NCBI RefSeq assembly: GCF_001571085.1
Contig: NZ_BCTC01000049.1
Span: 1 to 45,960 of the forward strand
Reading direction: 5' to 3'
From: Azohydromonas lata NBRC 102462
GTDB lineage: Bacteria; Pseudomonadota; Gammaproteobacteria; Burkholderiales; Burkholderiaceae_C
Length of the DNA stretch: 45,960 bases
Below are positions 7,897 to 15,257 of the stretch, piece after piece. The notes under the pieces were generated by a model. The model saw nothing but the letters and a program-made list of their open reading frames with translations. It did no database searches and was not told the DNA's origin. Both the position numbers and the translations under genes were made by a program. Within the stretch, counting starts at the first letter, position 1; each line of letters opens with the position of its first letter.

Positions 7897-8816
7897 CGCT
7901 TGGCGCCGGCGGCGGCCAGCAGCCGCCCAACGGTGTCGTCAAAGAGGCCGAACAAATCGTTGGCGGCGTCGCTGCCGCCCACGGTGAAGGGCAGTTTCAC
8001 CGACGGGATGCCCGCATTGCCGCTGAGCCAGTCCGAGGCCTTGGGGTCCTGGTAGGCGGCGTGGATCACCATCTTGGCCGGCGTGTTCTTCAGCGCCGCC
8101 TGCACGGCCTGCAGTTGCGACACCGAGGGCTCCACGCCCGGCTTGGGCTCCAGCACCGCCACTTCCTTCAGGCCCAGCCAGTCGTAGAGGTAGGGGAAAG
8201 CCTTGTGCTGCGACACCACGGGCACGCCCTTGAGCGGCGCGGCCTGCGCGTTCCAGCGCGCCAGCGCCTGCTGCCAGCGCTGGCTGAAGGCGCGCTCGCG
8301 CTGCGCGTAGTCGGCGGCATGGGCGGCGTCGATCTGCTGCAGCCGGGTGGACAGCGCCGTGGCCACCAGGGCGATGTTGCGCGGGTCGGTCTGGATGTGC
8401 GGGTTGCCGGCGGCGTGCACGTCGCCCTGCGAGCGGTCCAGTTGCGTGGGCACCTCCAGCTTGCGCACGTAGGCCGCGGCCTCGAAGTAGCCGGGCTTGC
8501 CGGGCTGTATGGCGGCGTTGCCGGACTGCTGCAGCAGCAGCGGCAGCCAGCCCGTCTCCAGCTCGGCGCCGGTGCACACCACCAGGTCGGCGTTGCGCGC
8601 GCGGGCGATGAGGCTGGGTTTCGCTTGTATCTGGTGCGGGTCCTGGCGCGCGCTGGTGGCCACCGCCACGTCCACCGCCGGGCCGCCCAGCTCCATCGCC
8701 AGCGCCCCCCATTCCGGCTCGCAGGCCAGCACTTTTACATTTGCCTGGGCCTGCGCGGCCAGCAGGGCCAGGGGCAGCGCCACGAGGGCGCTCAGGACGA
8801 AATTGCGTTTCTTCAT
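7893..8816 (-). CDS. znuA: Periplasmic metal-binding protein (ZnuA/TroA family)
   Basis: 307 residues from ATG 8816. A signal peptide ends at about AQA-NVK. The cluster A-I metal-binding fold is shown by candidate ligands in three places: DPHQIQ near residue 60, GNPHIQTDP near 137, and SQHKAFPYLYDW near 202, with an acidic site near AAYQDPKASDW. The long His-rich loop of many ZnuA proteins is absent. It would capture zinc or a similar ion in the periplasm and deliver it to the permease encoded next (4-bp overlap). The porin gene lies 24 bp upstream in the same direction, so the metal path from outer membrane inward appears to be encoded in one operon. Confidence 0.9.
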   Translation of the reverse strand: MKKRNFVLSALVALPLALLAAQAQANVKVLACEPEWGALAMELGGPAVDVAVATSARQDPHQIQAKPSLIARARNADLVVCTGAELETGWLPLLLQQSGNAAIQPGKPGYFEAAAYVRKLEVPTQLDRSQGDVHAAGNPHIQTDPRNIALVATALSTRLQQIDAAHAADYAQRERAFSQRWQQALARWNAQAAPLKGVPVVSQHKAFPYLYDWLGLKEVAVLEPKPGVEPSVSQLQAVQAALKNTPAKMVIHAAYQDPKASDWLSGNAGIPSVKLPFTVGGSDAANDLFGLFDDTVGRLLAAAGAKR

Positions 8817-8840
8817 GTCGGAATCCGGTTCGGGGGCGAA

Positions 8841-10271
8841 TCAATAGCCGTGGGCACCGTGCGCGCCCAAGCTCATCTGGTACTGCAAAAAGATCTGGTT
8901 GTCGGCCGCGCCCTCGCGTGCCAGGTCGCGCGCGAGCTGCAGGCGCACGCGCGAGAACTCGCTTGGGCTGTAGTCCAGCATCAACGAATGTTTTTTCGGC
9001 TGGAAGCCTGAGCCATCAAAGAGGCCGGCATGGGCGCCGTAGTTGGGCGAGCCCGCATCCAGCCGCTCGGTGCGCAGGCCCACGCGCCAGCGCGGCATGA
9101 ATTGATAAATTCCCTGCACGTACCAGCCGGACTGCGTGACGCGGTAGTCGCCGGCCGACTCGGCCGGGCCGCCCAGGTCGTAGACCAGCGAGCCGCTGCG
9201 CCGCGCCTGCAGGACCTCGCCCTGCAATTTGAAATTCGTGCGCGTGGCGTTGCCCTCCGGCGCCCATTTCCACACCGCGTCGGCGATGTAGACGCGGGTG
9301 CGGCCGGTGAAGGCGGTGGCGATGCTGTCGTCGGCCGCCAGGCCCGTGAGCGCCTGCTCGCGCGCGCCGGCCTGCAGCACGGAGAGGCCCGCGCGCCAGG
9401 AGTGGCTGTCGCCGATGTCGCCGCCGGTGTGCACGCTCACCGAGCGCATGCCCGCGCCGTTGGCGCCGACGTCGCTGCCGGGGAAGCTGCGGCCGCGGCC
9501 CAGCTCGGCGCTGAATTCCAGCAGTTGGTCGGTGGGCGCGATCCAGCGCAGTTGCACGCCGTCGTCGCCGTACTGCGTGCCCAGCAGCGCCTGGTAGGCC
9601 AGCGGGTTGTCCACGAAGTCCCAGGTGTGGGCGTGCTGCGGGTTGAGGTAGCCGACGTTGGAGAAGAAGCGCCCGGCCTTGAGCGTGAGGCCGCTGCCCA
9701 GCGCGGTGGTTTCGACGAAGGCTTCCTCCACCGAGACGCTGTCGTCCGGGTGCAGCGCCGCGTGCAGGGCGCCGCGCCAGTAGGGGTCGATGCTGGCGGA
9801 GAAGGCCAGCTCCGACTCCGCCAGGCTCAGGCCGCGCGTGCCGGGGCCCACCTCGGCGTCCGGCGACAGGCCGAAGCCGCTGATGCGGTAGCCGGCCGGG
9901 TCGCGCGAGGTGCGCGTGACCAGGCCGGAGAGGATCAAGGAAACGGCCGGGTTGAAGGCGTTGGCGCCGCCGCCGGCAGGGGCCGCCGCGGCGCCGGGGC
10001 TCACGGAGGCGACGCCGGAGGCGGCAGGCGCGGCGGCCGGGTCGGCCGCGGTGGTGGCAGCGGCCGGCGCCTGGGCCGTGGCGCGCTCAGCCGCCTGCAG
10101 GCGCTGCTCCAGCGCCTGCAGCCGCGCCTCGTAGGCGTTGCGCAGGGTCTGGATCTCGTCGCGCAGCGACTGCAGCTCGTTGGCGGAGGTGGTGGATTGG
10201 GCGGCGGACTGCGCCGCCACCGGGCCGGCCATGGCCATCGCCACGGCAGCCGTCAGGATGCGTTGTTGCAT
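8841..10271 (-). CDS. Outer-membrane porin with N-terminal coiled coil, metal-uptake linked
   Basis: 476 residues from ATG 10271. A signal peptide (MQQRILTAAVAMAMAGPVAAQ) is followed by a coiled-coil stretch (LQSLRDEIQTLRNAYEARLQALEQRL), an Ala/Pro linker, and a beta-barrel region rich in alternating aromatic strands with a C-terminal GAHGAHGY. It resembles coiled-coil-anchored porins such as the OprO/OprP style, and has no TonB plug domain. Position directly before the binding protein and permease suggests it passes metal ions or complexes across the outer membrane. The His pairs at the C-terminus could touch metal (inference). Confidence 0.8.
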   Translation of the reverse strand: MQQRILTAAVAMAMAGPVAAQSAAQSTTSANELQSLRDEIQTLRNAYEARLQALEQRLQAAERATAQAPAAATTAADPAAAPAASGVASVSPGAAAAPAGGGANAFNPAVSLILSGLVTRTSRDPAGYRISGFGLSPDAEVGPGTRGLSLAESELAFSASIDPYWRGALHAALHPDDSVSVEEAFVETTALGSGLTLKAGRFFSNVGYLNPQHAHTWDFVDNPLAYQALLGTQYGDDGVQLRWIAPTDQLLEFSAELGRGRSFPGSDVGANGAGMRSVSVHTGGDIGDSHSWRAGLSVLQAGAREQALTGLAADDSIATAFTGRTRVYIADAVWKWAPEGNATRTNFKLQGEVLQARRSGSLVYDLGGPAESAGDYRVTQSGWYVQGIYQFMPRWRVGLRTERLDAGSPNYGAHAGLFDGSGFQPKKHSLMLDYSPSEFSRVRLQLARDLAREGAADNQIFLQYQMSLGAHGAHGY

Positions 10272-10351
10272 GGGTGGGTCTTCAAGCAAAGGACGTTGCA
10301 AAGCACCGCGCCCGCGCAAGGCACAGGCGGGCCGGTACTGCTGAGGGACGT

Positions 10352-10693
10352 TCAGTGCGTGAAGACAGGGGGTGCGCGGCTGTCGTAGGCCGCGGCGAAG
10401 GGCGGCGCCCAGGCGCTGTCCACGGCCACCGCGGGCGCGGGCTGCCCAAGCCGCAGCGCCGGCAGCGCCGGCAGCGTGGCCGGCAGCGCGCCGGCGGCCA
10501 CGGTGGCGGCGGTGATGCACAGCTCGCAGTGCGCCGCGTGCAGCGCCTGCTTGTCGTGCGGCGAGCCGCTGCCGCCGGCCAGGTGCGACACCGCATGCCC
10601 CGCCGCCACGGCCTGCGCCAGCGGCAGCAGCGCCAGCAGCAGCCACGCCAGGGCGCGCTGCAGCAGGGGGAGGCGGGAGAGGTGGCGTCGCAT
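10352..10693 (-). CDS. DUF2946-like exported protein
   Basis: 113 residues from ATG 10693. A hydrophobic leader (LLQRALAWLLLALLPLAQAVAA) is followed by a short domain with possible metal ligands: GHAVSHLAG, SPHDKQALHAAHCELC and a closing His. The HxxC-type motif and size fit DUF2946, a family often found beside copper or zinc import genes. It is the first gene of the leftward metal operon, 80 bp before the porin. It may be a periplasmic metal chaperone or sensor; this is inferred from context only. Confidence 0.7.
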   Translation of the reverse strand: MRRHLSRLPLLQRALAWLLLALLPLAQAVAAGHAVSHLAGGSGSPHDKQALHAAHCELCITAATVAAGALPATLPALPALRLGQPAPAVAVDSAWAPPFAAAYDSRAPPVFTH

Positions 10694-10789
10694 GGGAAGG
10701 GCGCGATCTTAGGGGCTGCGGATGAGCCGGCCCTTAAACGCGTGCCGCGCCGCGGTGCGGTCGCGGCGGCCATCGCGCCCAGGCGCGGC

Positions 10790-11401
10790 TCAGGGCTTGG
10801 GCACCTGAGCCGGTTGGACGGGTTGCGCGCGCTTCCAGTCCTGCACGGCCTTGAGCATGGCGTCGACGTGGCCGTCGGGGTTGAGGCTGGAGTACACGGC
10901 CATGACCTTGCCCTGCGGGCTGATGGCGTAGGAGATGCGGTCGGCCATGTCCCGCTTGACCCAGAGCGCGGCGTCGTAGGCCTTCATGACGCGCGCACCC
11001 GCGTCGGCGGCCACGGCAAAGCGGTTGCGGCAGGCCTCCACGGAGAACTTCTGCAGCGTGGCGATGTCGTCGTTGGACATGCCGATGACCGTGGCGCCCA
11101 GCGCCTCGAACACGGGCGTGGCCTCGGCGAAGGCATGCGCCTCCTGCGTGCAGCCGCTGGTGAAGGCGCGCGGATAGAAGTACAGCACCACCGGCCCCTT
11201 GCGCAGCGCCTCGGCCAGCTTGAAGTGGAAGGTGTTGCCGCCCAGGGCGGCGTCGGCGTTGAAGTCCGGCGCGGCCGCGCCCACGGGCAGCGCCGCGTGC
11301 GCGGCGGTGGAAAAAACGGTGGCGGCAACCGCGGTGGTGGCGGCGGCAAGCACCCGCGAAAGCGCGCCCAACGCGGTGCGGGATCGGTTCGTGAAACTCA
11401 T
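10790..11401 (-). CDS. Exported peroxiredoxin (AhpC/TSA, BCP-like)
   Basis: 203 residues from ATG 11401, with AGGAG upstream. A signal peptide ends at about AAHA-ALPVG, so the protein acts in the periplasm, which is less common than cytosolic BCP. The thioredoxin-like domain has the peroxidatic cysteine in PRAFTSGCTQEAH, and a second cysteine in VEACRNRF may be the resolving one or a bystander. It would reduce hydrogen peroxide or organic peroxides with an unknown periplasmic thiol donor. It is transcribed alone, divergently from the UPF0149 gene 63 bp away. Confidence 0.9.
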   Translation of the reverse strand: MSFTNRSRTALGALSRVLAAATTAVAATVFSTAAHAALPVGAAAPDFNADAALGGNTFHFKLAEALRKGPVVLYFYPRAFTSGCTQEAHAFAEATPVFEALGATVIGMSNDDIATLQKFSVEACRNRFAVAADAGARVMKAYDAALWVKRDMADRISYAISPQGKVMAVYSSLNPDGHVDAMLKAVQDWKRAQPVQPAQVPKP

Positions 11402-11464
11402 GGCATGCGGCTCCTGGCGTCGGGTCAAGCACTGTAGCCGGCGGCTACACCACAATCCGGGCCC

Positions 11465-12124
11465 TTGACGCATTCCAGAAAGCACGACGTGGACTATCCG
11501 CAGTACGACCCTTCCCTGCCCGACCGGCCGCTCTCCGACGAAGAACTCTCCAAGCTGGACCAGGCGCTGCTGGCGCTGCCCGCCGACGAGGCCATGAACG
11601 TCGAGGCGCTGGACGGTTATTTGACCGCGCTGCTGCTGGCGCCCACGCCCGTGAGCACCCTCCCGACCGCGCGCTGGCTGCCGGTGGTCTGGGGCGGCGA
11701 CGGCGAAGAAGGCAAACCCTTCCCCAGCAACCGCAAGCGCAAGGACACCGCCGTGCTGGTGCTGCGCCACCTGCACAACATCGCCACGCGGCTGAAGGAG
11801 ACGCCGGACGACTGGGAGCCCGTGGTGAGCGTGGCCGAGGTCAAGGGCCGCGAGGTGGTGGACGCCGAGGACTGGTGCATCGGCTTCCTGCAGGCCACGG
11901 CGCTGGACCCCGAAGGCTGGGGCGCCCTCTTCGACGACCCGGACATCGGCGCCGTGCTGGCGCCCATCGTGCTGCTGGGGGGCGACGAGGAGGGGCTGTC
12001 GGACGCCGAGCGCGCGCGGCTGCAGGACCCGGAGGCCCGCGACGAGCTCAGCCGCGCCGCCGTGGAGTCGGTGCTGGCGCTGTGGGAGGCGCGCCACGCC
12101 GCCGACGAGGGCGAGGAGGCCTGA
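11465..12124 (+). CDS. UPF0149 (YecA/YgfB) family protein
   Basis: 219 residues if the TTG at 11465 is used; a GTG at 11489 is an alternative, and neither has a strong ribosome site. The UPF0149 pattern is clear: LSDEELSKLDQALLALP, then MNVEALDGYLTALLLAP around residues 44-60, and DWCIGFLQATALDPEGW near 137-153. Members are soluble helical proteins of unknown function. The C-terminal SEC-C zinc motif of some YecA proteins is absent. The start is uncertain by a few codons. Confidence 0.88.
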   Translation: MTHSRKHDVDYPQYDPSLPDRPLSDEELSKLDQALLALPADEAMNVEALDGYLTALLLAPTPVSTLPTARWLPVVWGGDGEEGKPFPSNRKRKDTAVLVLRHLHNIATRLKETPDDWEPVVSVAEVKGREVVDAEDWCIGFLQATALDPEGWGALFDDPDIGAVLAPIVLLGGDEEGLSDAERARLQDPEARDELSRAAVESVLALWEARHAADEGEEA

Positions 12125-12157
12125 CGCCGCGGCCCGCGGCGCCGCCCCCGCGAACCC

Positions 12158-12178
12158 GGTGTTAGACCGTCTAACACC
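12158..12178. repeat. 21-bp palindrome between convergent genes
   Basis: Ten-base arms around one central base (GGTGTTAGAC-C-GTCTAACACC). It lies between the stops of two convergent genes, so a hairpin shared by both transcripts is possible, although C or G rather than T follows. It also shares 14 of 19 positions with the parS-like palindrome found at 31.5-33.3 kb. Confidence 0.6.
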
Positions 12179-12193
12179 CCCCGCCCGACCGCT

Positions 12194-12808
12194 TCAGCCG
12201 CCCGCGCGCAGGAAGACCAGCAGCAGGTTGTTGGCCGGCAGGGCCACGGACTCCTGGAAGCGCAGCCCCGCTTCGCGCGCCAGGTCGGCCACGTCGGCCA
12301 GGCGGCGCAGGCCCCACGCGGGGTCGCGCGCGCGCAGGTCGGCATCGAAGGCGAGGTTGCTGGGCGCGGTGGGCACGCTGTCCTGGATGAAGGGGCCGTA
12401 GAGGACCAGCGGCGCGCCGGCCTTGAGGTGGCGCGCCGCGCCACGCATGAGGCCCTCGCAGCAGGCCCAGGGGCTGATGTGGACCATGTTGGCGCAGTAG
12501 AGGGCGTCCAGCGCCGGCGGCACGCCGTCCCACTGCGGCGCGGCCACGTCCACGTGCAGCGGCGGCAGCACGTTGGACAGGCCGTCGCACCAGGCGGCGA
12601 TGGAGGGCAGCACGCGCGCGTCGCCGTCGCTGGGCAGCCACTGCCAGTTGGGCAGCGCCCGGGCGAAATGCGCCGCGTGCTGGCCGCTGCCGGCGGCGAT
12701 TTCCAGCGCCGTGCCGCCCGCGCCCGGCAGTACGCGTTGCAGCACTTGCAGGATGGGCTCGCGGTTGCGTTCGGCGGCGGGGCTGTGCAGGAGAGAAGAG
12801 GCTTGCAT
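12194..12808 (-). CDS. DUF938 SAM-dependent methyltransferase-like protein
   Basis: 204 residues from ATG 12808; an in-frame extension to 12859 is unsupported. The protein shows the DUF938 order: SPAAERNREPILQVLQRVLP, then the SAM-binding loop ALEIAAGSGQHAAHFA near residues 32-47, DALYCANMVHISPW, and GAPLVLYGPF. It is cytosolic with a Rossmann-like fold. The substrate is unknown for the whole family. It faces the UPF0149 gene, with a palindrome between the two stops. Confidence 0.88.
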   Translation of the reverse strand: MQASSLLHSPAAERNREPILQVLQRVLPGAGGTALEIAAGSGQHAAHFARALPNWQWLPSDGDARVLPSIAAWCDGLSNVLPPLHVDVAAPQWDGVPPALDALYCANMVHISPWACCEGLMRGAARHLKAGAPLVLYGPFIQDSVPTAPSNLAFDADLRARDPAWGLRRLADVADLAREAGLRFQESVALPANNLLLVFLRAGG

Positions 12809-12915
12809 GGCACGCATGCTAGGCGCGGCACCGCTTGGGCCGGCCCAAGCGATGGGCATCGCGCTTGCCGCAAAGCGCGCCTCTTGGCCTTTCAGGCCGA
12901 CAGGAGCTTGCTGCC

Positions 12916-13275
12916 ATGCCCCCTCTTCCCACCATCACCACGGCCGCCACCACGCCGGTCACCGCGGCCCACCCCATCCCGGACGACGTCCACGAAGGCA
13001 CGCCCGCCGCGCCGCAGAGCCCGCTGCAGCGCGCAGCCGAGCGGCTGCGGGCGCTCAAGCGCCTGGACGACCAGCGCCCAAGCGTGCCGGGCGAGCACTG
13101 GTTCGCTTTCGGCACGGGCGCGGCGCTGCTGCTGCGCGGGCGGCGCTCCTCCAGCGCGCTGCTGCGCACGGCGGCCACCGTGGGCGGGCTGCTGTTCATG
13201 GCGCGGGGCTTGAGCGGGCGCGACGGGCTGCTGGCAAGACTGCAGCAGCGGCCGGACCGGCGCCAGGACGACTGA
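12916..13275 (+). CDS. Hypothetical protein with a hydrophobic segment
   Basis: 119 residues from ATG 12916, with AGGAG nine bases upstream. It has a Thr/Pro/Ala-rich N-terminus, a charged helix (LQRAAERLRALKRLDDQR), then a segment (HWFAFGTGAALLLRG, LLRTAATVGGLLFMARGL) that may associate with the membrane, and a basic tail. No family is recognised. Similar small proteins of unknown role are common in Burkholderiales genomes. The following lipoprotein gene is 150 bp downstream. Confidence 0.65.
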   Translation: MPPLPTITTAATTPVTAAHPIPDDVHEGTPAAPQSPLQRAAERLRALKRLDDQRPSVPGEHWFAFGTGAALLLRGRRSSSALLRTAATVGGLLFMARGLSGRDGLLARLQQRPDRRQDD

Positions 13276-13425
13276 GCCCGCGCCGTGACCCGGGAGGCGC
13301 CCTCCCCTGTCCGGTGTGGGCGCTATCCGACACGCGGCGGCGGCGCCGTCCGATGGCGGGCATGGGGGATGCCGGAGATGCTGTGTCCACGGCCGACATC
13401 CGGCCCCCAACAAACGGAGACCACC

Positions 13426-13647
13426 ATGCGAAAGCTTCCCCAACGCCGCGGCCTGATGCTCGCCGCCACCCTCGTCACCGCGCTGCTGGCCGGCGGATGC
13501 GCCAGCATGGACCAGTGCTCCAAGAACACGGCCGTGGGTGCCGCCGTGGGCGGCGTGGCCGGCTCGGTGCTGACCGACCAGAGCACCCTGGGCACCGTGG
13601 GCGGCGCCGTGGCCGGCGGCGTGCTGGGCCGCGGGCGCGGGTGCTGA
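13426..13647 (+). CDS. Glycine-zipper lipoprotein
   Basis: 73 residues from ATG 13426, with GGAG upstream. A lipobox (LLAGGC) at about residues 20-25 predicts a lipid-anchored protein. The mature part is a glycine zipper, AVGAAVGGVAGSVL then GTVGGAVAGGVLG, of the kind seen in OsmB-like and 17-kDa surface-antigen-like lipoproteins that insert into or bridge the outer membrane. The final residue is also a Cys. Family role: envelope stability or stress; nothing more specific can be read. Confidence 0.85.
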   Translation: MRKLPQRRGLMLAATLVTALLAGGCASMDQCSKNTAVGAAVGGVAGSVLTDQSTLGTVGGAVAGGVLGRGRGC

Positions 13648-13725
13648 GCGGCTGACGGGCGCCCTGCTGTCCGGGAAAAGTTGTTCCGCCCGTCAGCCCC
13701 ATGGCAAGGGCACATTGCACCCTGA

Positions 13726-13845
13726 TTCGTCATACCCGCGAAAGCGGGTATCCACGCCGGCCGGGATGCTGGCGTTGGCTCTGGGCGATGCGTTCGAAGG
13801 CTGCGCTTCGGCGTTCGTGGATACCCGCTTGCGCGGGTATGACGA
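13726..13845. repeat. dRS3/REP-like element with 31-bp terminal inverted repeats
   Basis: Two 31-bp inverted copies at 13726-13756 and 13815-13845, each built around ATACCCGC..GCGGGTAT, differ at one position and enclose about 58 bp. The core closely resembles the ATTCCCGC..GCGGGAAT repeats known as dRS3 in Neisseria and as REP-like repeats in many Betaproteobacteria. The element has no coding capacity and sits between two gene ends. Confidence 0.8.
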
Positions 13846-13936
13846 AGTAGAAAGCGAAGCGCCCGGGCTCACGGGATACGAGGACCTTCCCAGCTTTCTC
13901 CGGATTGCAGTGCGCCGTCCTCTCACTTTTCCCTTC

Positions 13937-14995
13937 CTACCCCACCTTCGCCTTCCACCGCACCACCTTGCCCTGCCACTCGTGCAGGGGCGTGCCCGGC
14001 GCGTGGCGCTGCGAGGCGGCCAGGCGTTCTATGAGCTGCTCCTGCTCGCGCGTGAACTGCGCGGGGAACAGCGGCTTCACGTCCACGATGTAGTGCCCGC
14101 GCGCGCCGCCGTGCTCCTTCGGGAAGCCCTGGCCGCGCAGCCGGTAGCGCAGGTGGCGGCGGTCCAGCCGCAACTGCTGCGGGCCGTAGAGGGTGGGCAC
14201 GTCGGTCCAGCGGTTGGCCATCCACAAGAAGCCGTCCACCGGCATCTCGCAGTGCAGGGTGCCGTCGGCTTCCAGGCGGAAAAACGGGTGCTCGCGCAGA
14301 ACGACGTGCAGCTTGAGCCGGTCGCCCTGCGTGCCGCCGGCCGAGAGGTCCAGCGTCTCGCCGTCGCGCAGGCCCGCGGGCAGGTCCACCGCGATCTCGT
14401 AGCGGCAGCGCCCAAGCTCGCCTTGCCCGTCGCAGGCCTCGCAGGCCAGCCGCGCCAGGCCGTCGCCCTGGCACTCGCCGCAGGTCTCGAAACCCGCTAC
14501 CCAGCCGAAAAAGTTGCGCCGGCCTATGCGCCCAACGCCGTGGCAGGGCTCGCACGGGCGCGGGCTGTGTCTGAAACCCACGCCCTCGCAGGCCACGCAG
14601 CGCTCCACGTGGCGCCCGCGCAGCACCATGCGCCCGCCCGCGGCGGCCTGCTCCAGCGTCAATTTCAATTTGCGCTCGATGTGCCAGGGCGGGCGCGGCG
14701 GCTGGGGCGGCTGCGTCCAGCCGCCGCCGGACGCGGGCTTGGCCGACCGCGCGGCCGGCTGGGGCGCAGGCTGCGCGGGAGCGGCCGGCGGCGCCGCGTC
14801 GTCGGCCTCCAGGCCTTGGCGCAGCAATTCAAAGGCGGTGTTGATGCGCTGCATGCGCACCAGCGCCTGTGGGCTGGCGTTGCGGTCCGGGTGCCATTGC
14901 GACACCAGGCGCCGCCAGGCGGCCTTGATTTCGTGGTCGCTTGCGCCGGCGGCCAGTCCAAGCTCGGCGTATGCGTCGTCGGTCCCCATCCCCAT
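13937..14995 (-). CDS. DnaJ-type co-chaperone with zinc-finger region
   Basis: 352 residues from ATG 14995 (AAGGAC upstream; ATG 14989 is possible). The J domain covers about 5-68 with the HPD motif in SQWHPDRNA. After a Pro/Ala linker, four CxxC motifs (CVACEG, CEPCHG, CGECQG, CEACDG) form a DnaJ-like zinc region, followed by a C-terminal substrate domain (GRCRYEIAVDLPAGLRDGETL, HPFFRLEADGTLHCEM, LRGQGFPKEHGG). The Gly/Phe-rich region of canonical DnaJ is replaced by the Pro-rich linker, so this is probably an accessory J protein rather than the dnaK-linked one. It would stimulate DnaK. Confidence 0.88.
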   Translation of the reverse strand: MGMGTDDAYAELGLAAGASDHEIKAAWRRLVSQWHPDRNASPQALVRMQRINTAFELLRQGLEADDAAPPAAPAQPAPQPAARSAKPASGGGWTQPPQPPRPPWHIERKLKLTLEQAAAGGRMVLRGRHVERCVACEGVGFRHSPRPCEPCHGVGRIGRRNFFGWVAGFETCGECQGDGLARLACEACDGQGELGRCRYEIAVDLPAGLRDGETLDLSAGGTQGDRLKLHVVLREHPFFRLEADGTLHCEMPVDGFLWMANRWTDVPTLYGPQQLRLDRRHLRYRLRGQGFPKEHGGARGHYIVDVKPLFPAQFTREQEQLIERLAASQRHAPGTPLHEWQGKVVRWKAKVG

Positions 14996-15257
14996 GCTGT
15001 CCTTGTCGGCCCGCCGCGTGAAACTGCAAAGCGGCGGCAGCCGGGGATGGTAGCCCAGGGGCTGCAAGCCGCCGCCTGCACCCGAGTGCGGCGCTGCCCT
15101 GACGCAAACGAAGGGCCGCCGCCATCCCCGGACCGTCCCCGGCGCGCCCCCGGGCGGCGGGGGATGGTGGCTGCGGACGCAAGCATCGGCCTCAGGCGGC
15201 CGGCAACACCCCAAGGTTGAAATCCATCGCGCGGGCGCCGTGGCCGTTGTGCCGGTG
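14996..15257. other. Intergenic gap
   Basis: 262 bp without a supported gene, upstream of the J-protein gene and downstream of the large kinase gene. GC-rich, with no clear terminator or operator. Confidence 0.5.
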
